From the NCBI GenBank assembly GCA_036172345.1, contig JASFBB010000112.1, forward strand, positions 1 to 30,574: DNA of 30,574 nucleotides, given 5' to 3'. Shown here piece after piece: positions 15,178 through 23,122 of this stretch. The first letter of the stretch is position 1. Every line of letters starts with the position of its first letter. The position numbers were made by a program, and so were the translations under genes. The notes under the pieces are model-generated. The model had not been told where the DNA came from and did not search any database. It saw nothing but the letters and a program-made list of their open reading frames with translations. The stretch is from NAK82 sp036172345. Its GTDB lineage: Bacteria > Chloroflexota > Anaerolineae > 4572-78 > NAK82.

Positions 15178-17037
15178 CTAATGCCACAGGTCGCGAGCGA
15201 TATCGTCCAGGCCGAGGCGCTGTAGCACTTCCGGCCGTGGCACTGCAGCGTCCGACGTCCAGCCCATGTCGTGGAGAAATTCTTGGGTCATCTGCTCGAT
15301 CTGCACCGTGATGCCGGCCGTGGGGCCATCGGGCAGCGGAGGGATACCATACGCGCGCTGCGGAATGGGCCACGCCAACGGGTTGATGCCCGCGCGCACG
15401 TTGAATGCCTGGCGCACATTGGCAATGCGCTCCCCGGCTGCCATCATGTCCTGCAGGGTAAATGGCTGTCCCCATGTCGCGCTGATGAACTCCGGCAAGG
15501 CAGTGACCATCATGGAGAGATAACCAAACAGACACAGACCAGTTGCGTTGGAGACATGGTGGAGACAGAGCGCTTCTTTGACCCAATGGCCACGCCCTGC
15601 TTGCTTATGCGGTTCTTCGCCGAAAGCGGGACGGTGCGAGGCATAACCCGGCGGCACTAGAAACTGACACGCCTGGGTGTGACGGCCGGGGGTGGCATCC
15701 ATACGATAGATCACCCCCATCGCGGGTTCGTAACGCGGGTCATGCATGGGCAGTTCTTGTCCGCCGATGTGTATCGCGAATTGCTCGGCAGAAGCACCCA
15801 ACCTCTCTGCTGCGCGCCGCACCCCTTCCGCCAGCAAGTCGCCGATGCCTTCGCGCCGGGCGATCTTCTCAACGAGCTGATTCATCGCCAGGTGATTACC
15901 CCAGGAAAGTTCCAGGCCGTCCGTCTCCTCTGGCCCGATGATACCGGCCTCGTAACATTCAAATGCAAAGGCGACGCAGCCGCCGGCGGAGATGGTGTCC
16001 AGTCCGTAGCGGTTACACAAGCTGTTCGCGGCGATGATGGAAGGATAGTGGCTGTTCACCAGCAGCGGCCCGAAGGCAGCACCGGTTTCATATTCGGGCT
16101 GATGCGCCTCCAAGGACTGACCGGCATATTGCAGCTGACAAGTGCCCCAACACGCGATCGGACAATGCCAGCACGCTTTGCGTTGCACGCGATACTTGAG
16201 CAGCTCCTCAAACTCCAAGTTCTCAGCACCTTGAAAGTGGGCAACGCTATCTCGCCAATTGCGCACCGGTGAGTCGCCGTTGACAGCGCCGATCGGGGTG
16301 TACCCGGGCGTGCCGGTCTCGCGGTAGAAATCGGAAAAACCGACGCCGCTCTTAATCTGGCCGACATACTTTTTATAAAGCTGCCTCACCCCTTCCGGGT
16401 CGGCCACCGGTATGGTGAGGTTACCCCGCGCGGCCACCAATTTAAGCCGTTTCGCGCCCATCACCGCTCCCACTCCTGAACGTGCGGCGACACGCCCTTT
16501 GTGGTGCACGATTCCGGCGATGCGCACCAGCTTCTCGCCCGCCGGCCCGATGCAAGCCGCTTCGACATCGCGGCCCAAGGTCTCTTTGACCCAATCCTCC
16601 ACCTGATAGCAGTCCCATCCCCACAAGGCTGAGGCATCGCGCAGCTCCGCCTTGCCATCTTCTAGGTAGAGATAGACCGGCCGCGGCGCCGCACCGGTGA
16701 AAAAGACTCCGTCGTAGCCAGCGCGCTTGAGCGCTATCGCAAAGAAGCCGCTGCCGTTGGCATCCCCCCAACCACCCGTCAGGGGGGATTTGCATACCAC
16801 CGTCCAGCGCGTGCTGGTGGGTGTCCAGGTGCCGGTGAGCGGCCCGGTCATAAATCCGAGCACGTTTTCGGACGACAGTGCATCGGCTGTGGCGGGTATG
16901 CGGTTATAGAGCAGGCGTGCCCCAATCCCATATCCGCCGATAAAATCGCGCTGCAGCGCCTCAGGCACGGCTTGCTCTTCTATCACGCATGTGTCGAGAT
17001 GCACCCACAATATCTTGCCCATATACCCACCCAGCAC
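15178..17037 (-). CDS. Aldehyde:ferredoxin oxidoreductase family tungstoenzyme
   Basis: A 619-residue protein of the AOR family, tungsten (or molybdenum) bis-pterin enzymes that oxidise aldehydes with ferredoxin in anaerobes. The N-terminal domain shows GGYGIGARLLY and the TGPLTGTWTPTSTRW region. The [4Fe-4S] ligands are C289, C292 and C296 (CWHCPIAC) plus C502 in NATGLC, close to the usual DxxGLC pterin/cluster motif but with Asn-Ala in place of Asp-x. The GTG at 17037 was chosen because AGGAGG lies seven bases upstream; an internal ATG (MGKILWVHLD) matches where family members often begin. It follows the propeller gene after 45 bases. Confidence 0.9.
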   Translation of the reverse strand: MLGGYMGKILWVHLDTCVIEEQAVPEALQRDFIGGYGIGARLLYNRIPATADALSSENVLGFMTGPLTGTWTPTSTRWTVVCKSPLTGGWGDANGSGFFAIALKRAGYDGVFFTGAAPRPVYLYLEDGKAELRDASALWGWDCYQVEDWVKETLGRDVEAACIGPAGEKLVRIAGIVHHKGRVAARSGVGAVMGAKRLKLVAARGNLTIPVADPEGVRQLYKKYVGQIKSGVGFSDFYRETGTPGYTPIGAVNGDSPVRNWRDSVAHFQGAENLEFEELLKYRVQRKACWHCPIACWGTCQLQYAGQSLEAHQPEYETGAAFGPLLVNSHYPSIIAANSLCNRYGLDTISAGGCVAFAFECYEAGIIGPEETDGLELSWGNHLAMNQLVEKIARREGIGDLLAEGVRRAAERLGASAEQFAIHIGGQELPMHDPRYEPAMGVIYRMDATPGRHTQACQFLVPPGYASHRPAFGEEPHKQAGRGHWVKEALCLHHVSNATGLCLFGYLSMMVTALPEFISATWGQPFTLQDMMAAGERIANVRQAFNVRAGINPLAWPIPQRAYGIPPLPDGPTAGITVQIEQMTQEFLHDMGWTSDAAVPRPEVLQRLGLDDIARDLWH

Positions 17038-17082
17038 GTCTTCACCTCCTTAAGAGAGAACGGGGGCAGGCGGAGCTCCTCC

Positions 17083-18060
17083 TCAGACGCGCAAACTCAC
17101 AGTACATTGGAGTATCTGCCCGTTGGTAACGCCGACCAGCAACGGCGCGCCCGTTTGCACGCCGGAGGGAGCGGCCACGGTGGAAATGCCTTCGTCCTCG
17201 GGCAAGCGCAATTCCAGGTCGTGCCATGTGTTCCCTGTGTCATAGGAGACATACAGCGCACTGTCCGTGGCAACGGCCAAGCGCAATGCTCCGCCAGGAG
17301 CCGCACTCACCAGAACGGTGTTGACGGTCTCGGGGAACAATTCTGGAGACACGCGCTGCCAGCTCTTGCCATCATCGCGCGACAGGTACAGTCCGTGCAT
17401 TTCCGTTCCGGCAAACAAAGTTTCGTCGTCCGGATAAGCCGGCGATACCGCCAGACTCAACAGCGGAGCCAGCTCAGCGGGGAAATTCAGCGGGCGCCAC
17501 GAACGACCACCGTTGATGCTTCGGAAGATGCCGCTATCCGTGCCCACCCACAGCGTTTGATCCTTGGCAAAATTCGGGGAGATGGCCATCGTCAGAACGT
17601 GCAAGTCCACCAATCCGAAGTTCCAGCGATGCCATTGCGTGCCGCGATCTGGGGAGCGGAGCACCCCGTCTTCCATACTGCCGGCGAAGATGATACCGTC
17701 TTGCTCAAAGTTAGGTGATGGGAGCAGCACCGTGATCACCGGAGGGGGTTTGGGCATATTGCCCAACACCCACGATTTTCCCCCATCCTCGGAGCGCAGA
17801 ACCCCGCCATTGGTGCCGGCATATAGCGTATGATCATCGGAAAACGCGGGCGACAGGGCAACAGCAGGGGTGACCAGCGCGTCCGGAAGCTGGAGCGACT
17901 CATAGGCATTGTGCCAATCCTGACTTCTGGCATCCCAGCGGAAGAGGCCGCTCTTGCGACCGACGAAACAGATACCATCCTGGGCAAAGTCAGGCGAGGG
18001 AGCGATGGCGTAGACGTAATCCTGAAACTCTTCCATCTCCTGCATGGGAAGCACCCCCAT
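17083..18060 (-). CDS. Asp-box (BNR/sortilin-like) beta-propeller protein without signal peptide
   Basis: A protein of about 325 residues made of repeated Asp-box units: SEDGGKSW, SPDRGTQW, SINGGRSW, SRDDGKSW and SYDTGNTW. Each sits in a repeat of about 50 residues carrying SPNF/SPAF and a D-x-T/G-(I/L)-(F/W/Y)-x-G strand. This predicts a six- or seven-bladed propeller. No signal peptide or membrane segment is seen, so it is probably cytoplasmic, which is unusual for Asp-box proteins. ATG at 18060 is used; ATG at 18045, with GGGGGTG in front, is an alternative. It lies 13 bases after the chaperonin gene and before the AOR gene. Function unknown. Confidence 0.75.
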   Translation of the reverse strand: MGVLPMQEMEEFQDYVYAIAPSPDFAQDGICFVGRKSGLFRWDARSQDWHNAYESLQLPDALVTPAVALSPAFSDDHTLYAGTNGGVLRSEDGGKSWVLGNMPKPPPVITVLLPSPNFEQDGIIFAGSMEDGVLRSPDRGTQWHRWNFGLVDLHVLTMAISPNFAKDQTLWVGTDSGIFRSINGGRSWRPLNFPAELAPLLSLAVSPAYPDDETLFAGTEMHGLYLSRDDGKSWQRVSPELFPETVNTVLVSAAPGGALRLAVATDSALYVSYDTGNTWHDLELRLPEDEGISTVAAPSGVQTGAPLLVGVTNGQILQCTVSLRV

Positions 18061-18073
18061 TTTCTGGTTCGAG

Positions 18074-19732
18074 TTACGATCCGGCCGCTTTATGGTGTGC
18101 CACCGGTGGATCCTTGCGCTGCACCAACACCTCGATCGTGAGGGCGAGGCCGACAGCGCTGACCACATCGGTGACGATCGCTTTTTGTACTGCTGCTGAG
18201 TCGAGAATGCCTGCTTCTAGCATACGCACTACTCGTCCGCTGCGCACGTCAAAGCCGTGACCCCGTCCGGCCAGCTTGACCTCGGCGAGCACCTCGCTGG
18301 CATCATAGCCGGCGTTGGCAACGATGGTGCGCATCGGCGTCTCGAACGCCTGGGCCAGGATGCGATAGGCAGCGCGCTCATCGGCGTCGGATGCCTGCTC
18401 GAGGCGAGCACGCAGTCCAGGCACACAATCCAGCAACGCCGTGCCACCCCCCGGCACCACCCCCTCACGCAGGATACCGCGCAAGGTGTCGGAGGTATAG
18501 ATGGCCAGCGATTTGCGTGCTTCGATGTGGGACGGGCCCAATCCTCCCACCCACAACACGGCAGAACCGCCTAACAGTCGCCCGATGCGCTCGCGCAACC
18601 GCTTGCGCTCGTCCACGTCGCGCGCACGTGCAAAAGCCCCCTTCAGATTGTCCACGTGTGCTTGCAGCGCCCTGGGGTCGCCCTTGCCGCCGATAATTCC
18701 GAACTTGGTCTTATCCGCCCATATCAAGCGAGCATATCCCAGACGTTCGAGGCGGAAGTCATTGAGCGTCTCACCGGCGTCGTGGATCAGCGGGCGGCCA
18801 CCGGTCAAAGCGGCCATATCCTCCATCACCATGCGCCCTTCGGTGCGCCTGCTCTCCGGTGTGCGCACCGCTGCCAGGTCAAACGTACCTGGTCGGCGGT
18901 TCGCCAGCAAAAGGCCGCGCACGGATGGGGACATCTCATCCACCGTGATCATCAAGGCGCGGATGCCGGCACGGCGCACGGTTTCCAGAACCGGCACCAA
19001 CTCGCGCGGCTCTTTCATCGCCAGGTCGCTGATCAGGATGGCTGCATCCTGCAGATCCACCCGCAGGGTGCTATGGTTGGTGATCATATCCGGCGACAAC
19101 ACGCCGCTGTTCCAGTAGGTGCCTTCGACGTATTCGCGCTCGATCTCATGACGACGGCCGTCTCGAATGTCCAGCTGGCCATACTCGCCGATGATGTCGT
19201 GAACCTCGCCCAGGATGGTGGCGAGCTCGTGATCGTGGCAGATGGATTCGGCCAGCTGCGCGAGCTGCGTCGCACCCTGTACCTGGAAGGTCATCGCATC
19301 GAGTTCACTGCGCACGAAGGGGATTGCCGCCTCAAAAGCGTGCCGCAGAGCAATCGGATTGCCGCCCGCCACGATGTAGCGCAGGCTCTGGTTGTACAGG
19401 GACTGGAACAGGACGGCGGCGGTTGCCGTCCCATCGCCCACGTCGTCCTGGAGCCGCCATAGGACGTGGCGCAGGAACATCGCGCCCATATCCTCATTGC
19501 GACGCGGGATTTCCTGGATGCGCCGCGCGATCAACGCGCCGTTGTCGAGCATTTCCGGCGGGAGGCTGAGCGCCGTGCGTGCCACGGCCACTTTGCACGG
19601 CAGCGGCCCGAGCGTCGGGCGCACCGCCTCAGCGATCAAGTTCACGCCGCGTTGAAAGCCGCGATAGGCACTTGGGTTAAACACCACACGTGGTTTGCGC
19701 ACATCTGGCTTGGGAATAGGGGCACGTCTCAC
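18074..19732 (-). CDS. Divergent GroEL-like chaperonin paralogue
   Basis: A 552-residue Cpn60-family protein. Family marks are RPTLGP near the N-terminus, VGDGTATAAVLFQSL and AGGNPIALRHAFEAAI in the equatorial domain, EGVVPGGGTALLD (423-435) and ILDSAAVQKAI. The nucleotide-site aspartates equivalent to GroEL D52 (LDNG) and D87 (GDGT) are kept. The position of the catalytic D398 holds Y412 by my hand alignment, the GPKGRNV loop is changed to GPLPCKV, and there is no GGM tail. No groES or CIRCE element is near. GTG at 19732 follows GAGGT. It heads an operon with the propeller and AOR, which suggests a specialised folding role rather than the housekeeping one. Confidence 0.85.
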   Translation of the reverse strand: MRRAPIPKPDVRKPRVVFNPSAYRGFQRGVNLIAEAVRPTLGPLPCKVAVARTALSLPPEMLDNGALIARRIQEIPRRNEDMGAMFLRHVLWRLQDDVGDGTATAAVLFQSLYNQSLRYIVAGGNPIALRHAFEAAIPFVRSELDAMTFQVQGATQLAQLAESICHDHELATILGEVHDIIGEYGQLDIRDGRRHEIEREYVEGTYWNSGVLSPDMITNHSTLRVDLQDAAILISDLAMKEPRELVPVLETVRRAGIRALMITVDEMSPSVRGLLLANRRPGTFDLAAVRTPESRRTEGRMVMEDMAALTGGRPLIHDAGETLNDFRLERLGYARLIWADKTKFGIIGGKGDPRALQAHVDNLKGAFARARDVDERKRLRERIGRLLGGSAVLWVGGLGPSHIEARKSLAIYTSDTLRGILREGVVPGGGTALLDCVPGLRARLEQASDADERAAYRILAQAFETPMRTIVANAGYDASEVLAEVKLAGRGHGFDVRSGRVVRMLEAGILDSAAVQKAIVTDVVSAVGLALTIEVLVQRKDPPVAHHKAAGS

Positions 19733-19791
19733 CGTTCTACCTCGATGTCCTCCGCATCGTTACCGTGTTGGCATATAGTGGCAGCACGAGA

Positions 19792-19819
19792 ATTGTAGCA
19801 CAAACAGCGTGTAATGCAA
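19792..19819 (-). promoter_or_regulatory. Promoter of the chaperonin-AOR operon
   Basis: On the minus strand TTGCAT (19819-19814) and TACAAT (19797-19792) are 16 bases apart, with a TG just before the -10 (extended form). It points at the chaperonin gene 60 bases away. It faces away from the lacI-fusion promoter, whose -35 begins 33 bases further on. Confidence 0.6.
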
Positions 19820-19851
19820 CCATTCCCCCGCCTGATAGGTGACCCTATAGT

Positions 19852-19880
19852 TTGACATAGAGTCAAGATTCTGCTATCAT
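19852..19880 (+). promoter_or_regulatory. Promoter of the LacI/URO-D fusion gene
   Basis: TTGACA (19852-19857) and TATCAT (19875-19880) are separated by exactly 17 bases. The predicted start of transcription, near 19887, falls inside the inverted repeat that begins immediately after the -10 box. Confidence 0.75.
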
Positions 19881-19918
19881 GGGATTGAAAACGATATCAT
19901 GCTATCGTTTTCAATCCC
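19881..19918. promoter_or_regulatory. LacI-type double operator (perfect inverted repeat)
   Basis: Arms of 16 bases, gggattgaaaacgata and its exact complement, flank a six-base centre (tcatgc). The repeat can be read as two abutting 14-base LacI-family sites in opposite orientation: TGAAAACGATATCA (19886-19899) and TGCTATCGTTTTCA (19900-19913). The first fits the cre consensus TGWAANCGNTNWCA at every position. It overlaps the predicted transcription start of the fusion gene, so binding there would repress it. It lies about 62 bases from the divergent chaperonin promoter. Confidence 0.8.
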
Positions 19919-20022
19919 CGGATCGATATACAGGACCGGGGGCGCGCGAGACCTTTTGAGCTCCTTGAGACTCTGGATGCTTTAGGCATATTCTTACTTC
20001 AGTGCATTATAAGGGAGAAAGC

Positions 20023-22260
20023 GTGCCTACCATCGCAGATGTCGCGCGTCGCGCGGGGGTTTCCCCTGTCACCGTATCCCGGGTGCTCAACGGCACAGCA
20101 CACGTCCATCCCGCCACCCGTGACGCCGTAGAGCGCGTCATCGCTGAGCTGGGCTACGTTCCCAACGTGGTGGCGCGCGGCTTGCGCTCACGTCGTACCG
20201 GCACATTAGGGTTGATACTGCCCGATATCGGCAATCCTCTGTGGACGGCGGTGGCGCGCGGCGTGGAGGATGCGGCACGCAGCCACGGATATGCGGTCTT
20301 CCTGGGCAATACCGATGAGAATCCAACCTGGCAGGCACAATATCTCCAGACGATGCTCAGCCAGCGCGTCGAGGGGTTGATCATCGCACCCTGCGAGGCA
20401 GACACGCGCGATCTCATCCCACTCCAAGAGCAAGGTATCCCGGTGGTTGCTGTGGAGCGAGTCTTCCAAGGTTGGGATACCGACGCCGTGACCACCGACG
20501 TGGCAGCGGGAGCGCGTGCGCTGGTACATCATTTGGTAACGCTGGGCCGCACACACATCGCCATATTATCGGGTCCGCTCGCCCTTTCATCGGCCGACGA
20601 CTGCGTGGCTGGTTACTGTTTGGCGCTTCAGGAGGCGGGCCTGCCCATCGACCCCCAGCTGATCCAGCGAGGCGAACTCCGTGCTGTCTCCGGCACGCAT
20701 ATGACCGATCAGCTGCTCGATGGAGGGATTCCATGCGACGCCATCTTGGCAGTGAACAGCGCCCTGGCGCTCGGCGCCCTGGATGCGTTGCAACGCCATG
20801 GATTGCGCGTGCCGGAGGATGTAGCACTGGTTTGCTTCGACGACCTCGGAATGCCCTCGATCTCCCTCCCCTTTATGACGGTGGTCGCCCAGCCGGGCTA
20901 TGAGATGGGCAGTAATGCCGCGCAACTGCTTTTCAGCCGCCTGCACAGCACGCAATTCTTGCCCCCGCGCCATGTCGTATTGCCCACCCGTTTGATCGTG
21001 CGCTACTCGTGCGGATACCACCCTCAGCACGTCGACGAGCGGCCCCATTTATCCCTCTCCATTCCCCATACCCCGATGGCACAGGGTGTGTTGATTAAAC
21101 CTTTAAGTGAGACGGAGCGCTATGCGGGATATGCATGGCTTGATCGGGCCGACATAGGACTTGCAAGACAAGCCCTCCGATCCACCGATTATGACAGGCC
21201 AAACCTCGAACGGCTACTCCGTGTCCTGCATCATAAGGAAGCCGATCGGGCGCCCCACCTGAATCTTTGGGTGACAAGTCGCACTGTGTACGAATATATA
21301 CTGGGCCGTCCTTTGCGCGATGCCTTGCCCAATCGGGCGCCTGATTGGCCACCCGGCATCCCCGGAGACCATGTGGAATTCGCCGTCCGGTTGGGTATGG
21401 ATGCGGTGGCATGTAATTTCATCTGGCAGCCGAACAACCTCTTCGCCTGTTCTTCTGACGGCTCAATGTGCTACGTGGGTGGCTCGGTGCGCAGCTGGAG
21501 CGACCTTGACAAGCTGGAGCCCCCACCTGTGCTGGCCGATCAACTGGATGTCTTAGAACGCTATCTGCGCGCAGCGCAGGGCACTGGGGTGGGCATTGTG
21601 GCCAGTTTTTCTTCCTTCTTTGATTGTGCGATGCGCGCCATAGGCACGATCGAAGCACTCTACCTATTTTATGACGACCGTCCTTTTCTGGAAGCGCTGA
21701 TGAACATCCTGCTTGAACATCAGCAGCGCGTCATGCGCGCTGTGTGTGACCGTTTCGCAAACGACCTGGCGTTTGTGTTGGTCAAGGATGAGATCGCACA
21801 CAACGTCGGCCTGATGATCCGCCCCGATATGTTCGAAGAGATGTTCGTGCCCCGCATGCAGCAGCTGATCGCACCTGCCAAAGAACATGGCAAACCGATC
21901 GGCCTTTACACGCGCGGACGCATGGAAAAGGTGCTGCCCATTTTGGAGCGCATCGGCTTTGACGCTGTACTGCCTATGGAACCGGAATGCAATGACCTGG
22001 TGCATCTGAAACACCAATGGCACGGCAGGATGGCTTTCATAGGGGGCATCCCCCTTTCGCTGCTGACATATGGCAGCTGGGAGAAGATTGAAGAAGCGGT
22101 GCGTGAGGCATGCGAGCAATTGGCACCCGGAGGTGGTTACGTGTTGGGTGCCAGCGGCCCCATCACGGAAGGAGTGCCACCGCAGAATGTCTGGGTGATG
22201 GCTCAGGCGGTGCTCAAGTATGGGCGATATGCACGCGCGCCTGAGCGACAACGGGCATAA
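20023..22260 (+). CDS. LacI-family repressor fused to a URO-D/corrinoid-methyltransferase-like domain
   Basis: A 745-residue protein with two complete domains. Residues 1-335 are a full LacI/GalR repressor: helix-turn-helix TIADVARRAGVSPVTVSRVL, hinge VARGLRSRRTGTLGLILPDI, then the periplasmic-binding-protein-like sensor ending near RLIVRYSCG. A linker of about 55 residues leads to a URO-D superfamily domain (about 390-735), beginning RPNLERLLRVLHHKEADRAP and ending GGGYVLGASGPITEGVPPQN. This superfamily includes uroporphyrinogen decarboxylase and the corrinoid methyltransferases MtaA, MtbA and CmuA. The place of the zinc-binding His-x-Cys reads Y629-T-R631, and no cysteine is seen near position 707. 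GTG at 20023 follows AAGGGAG. The reading frame runs unbroken across the join. A corrinoid protein gene follows. Confidence 0.9.
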   Translation: MPTIADVARRAGVSPVTVSRVLNGTAHVHPATRDAVERVIAELGYVPNVVARGLRSRRTGTLGLILPDIGNPLWTAVARGVEDAARSHGYAVFLGNTDENPTWQAQYLQTMLSQRVEGLIIAPCEADTRDLIPLQEQGIPVVAVERVFQGWDTDAVTTDVAAGARALVHHLVTLGRTHIAILSGPLALSSADDCVAGYCLALQEAGLPIDPQLIQRGELRAVSGTHMTDQLLDGGIPCDAILAVNSALALGALDALQRHGLRVPEDVALVCFDDLGMPSISLPFMTVVAQPGYEMGSNAAQLLFSRLHSTQFLPPRHVVLPTRLIVRYSCGYHPQHVDERPHLSLSIPHTPMAQGVLIKPLSETERYAGYAWLDRADIGLARQALRSTDYDRPNLERLLRVLHHKEADRAPHLNLWVTSRTVYEYILGRPLRDALPNRAPDWPPGIPGDHVEFAVRLGMDAVACNFIWQPNNLFACSSDGSMCYVGGSVRSWSDLDKLEPPPVLADQLDVLERYLRAAQGTGVGIVASFSSFFDCAMRAIGTIEALYLFYDDRPFLEALMNILLEHQQRVMRAVCDRFANDLAFVLVKDEIAHNVGLMIRPDMFEEMFVPRMQQLIAPAKEHGKPIGLYTRGRMEKVLPILERIGFDAVLPMEPECNDLVHLKHQWHGRMAFIGGIPLSLLTYGSWEKIEEAVREACEQLAPGGGYVLGASGPITEGVPPQNVWVMAQAVLKYGRYARAPERQRA

Positions 22261-22371
22261 CCCCTCAGCGGGTTTGAGCGGCCATCGGAAGAGGATAGGG
22301 AGGCGATGTCTGCCCCAATAACGGGCTGACAAAACATACATTGAAATCTTGAACGAAAAGGAGAAAGCACT

Positions 22372-23007
22372 ATGAGTCTCGAAAACATTTACAACGCAGT
22401 ACTCAATGGCGACGCCAAGAAAGCGGCTGCCGAAACGGAAGCCGCCCTTAAGGTGGGAATCAAGGCAGAGGACATCTTGCACAAGGCGTGCATCCCGGCT
22501 ATGGCGGAGGTGGGGCGCCTCTTCGAAGAGGGCGAGAAGTTCGTGCCCGAGATGCTCATTTCCGCACGTGCAATGCAGGCCGCGATGAACATCCTGCGCC
22601 CTGAGCTTGTCAAGGCAGATGTCAAGACGCTGGGCAAGGTGGTCATCGGCACGGTGCAAGGCGACCTGCACGACATCGGCAAGAATCTGGTCAAGATGAT
22701 GCTGGAGGGTGCCGGCTTCGAGGTGATTGACCTGGGTGTGGATGTCAGCGCCCAGAAGTTCGTGGACACCGCCCGCGAGCAGAACGCCGACATCATCGGC
22801 CTCTCGGCGCTCCTGACCACCACTATGCCCGGCATGAAGACCACCATCGAAACGCTGAAAGAGGCCGGACTGCATGGCAAGATCAAGGTGATGATCGGCG
22901 GCGCGCCTATCACGCAGGACTATGCCGATGAGATCGGCGCCGACGGATACGCGCCAGATGCCAGCAGCGCCGTGCGCAAGGCGAAACAATTGCTGGGCGT
23001 CGCGTAG
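22372..23007 (+). CDS. Methyltransferase cognate corrinoid protein
   Basis: A 211-residue two-domain cobalamin carrier of the MtaC/MtbC/MtmC type. An N-terminal helical cap (about 1-85, with EVGRLFEEGEKFVPEMLISA) precedes the B12-binding Rossmann domain. The cobalt-ligand motif D98-x-H100-x-x-G103 reads GDLHDIGKNLV, followed by GLSALLTTTMPGMK and GGAPIT, both typical. It carries a methyl group between two methyltransferases. AAGGAG lies well placed before the ATG. It starts 111 bases after the fusion gene; that gap has no terminator, so co-transcription is likely. The URO-D-like domain upstream is its obvious partner; no other methyltransferase lies in the window. Confidence 0.93.
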   Translation: MSLENIYNAVLNGDAKKAAAETEAALKVGIKAEDILHKACIPAMAEVGRLFEEGEKFVPEMLISARAMQAAMNILRPELVKADVKTLGKVVIGTVQGDLHDIGKNLVKMMLEGAGFEVIDLGVDVSAQKFVDTAREQNADIIGLSALLTTTMPGMKTTIETLKEAGLHGKIKVMIGGAPITQDYADEIGADGYAPDASSAVRKAKQLLGVA

Positions 23008-23069
23008 TATTCCCGACAGGTCCTTTTTTCGCTATCTCGGCGAGCGGATGCCATCCACTGTGAAAGTTG

Positions 23070-23107
23070 ACACCGCCGCTGGCCTTCATCTAGGCTGGCG
23101 GCGGTGT
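23070..23107 (+). repeat. Strong intergenic hairpin before the GH13-like gene
   Basis: ACACCGCCGC (23070-23079) pairs perfectly with GCGGCGGTGT (23098-23107), and five more pairs, two of them G-U, extend the stem to 15 with an eight-base loop. The site lies 63 bases after the corrinoid-protein stop and 15 before the preferred GTG start of the next gene. No T-run follows on either strand, so ordinary Rho-independent termination is not supported. mRNA stabilisation or processing is possible. Confidence 0.45.
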
Positions 23108-23122
23108 AAGACAGGGAGCTTT

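Noticed and set aside
19916..19941. Leader hairpin CCCCGG/CCGGGG after the double operator
   Set aside because: Only six pairs with a 14-base loop and no T-run or start-site overlap; too weak to call.
19733..20001. CIRCE heat-shock operator before the chaperonin gene
   Set aside because: No TTAGCACTC-N9-GAGTGCTAA or close variant is present; the only strong inverted repeat is the LacI-type operator.
22261..22371. Terminator between the LacI/URO-D gene and the corrinoid-protein gene
   Set aside because: No hairpin followed by a T-run could be found, so the two genes are treated as one transcript.
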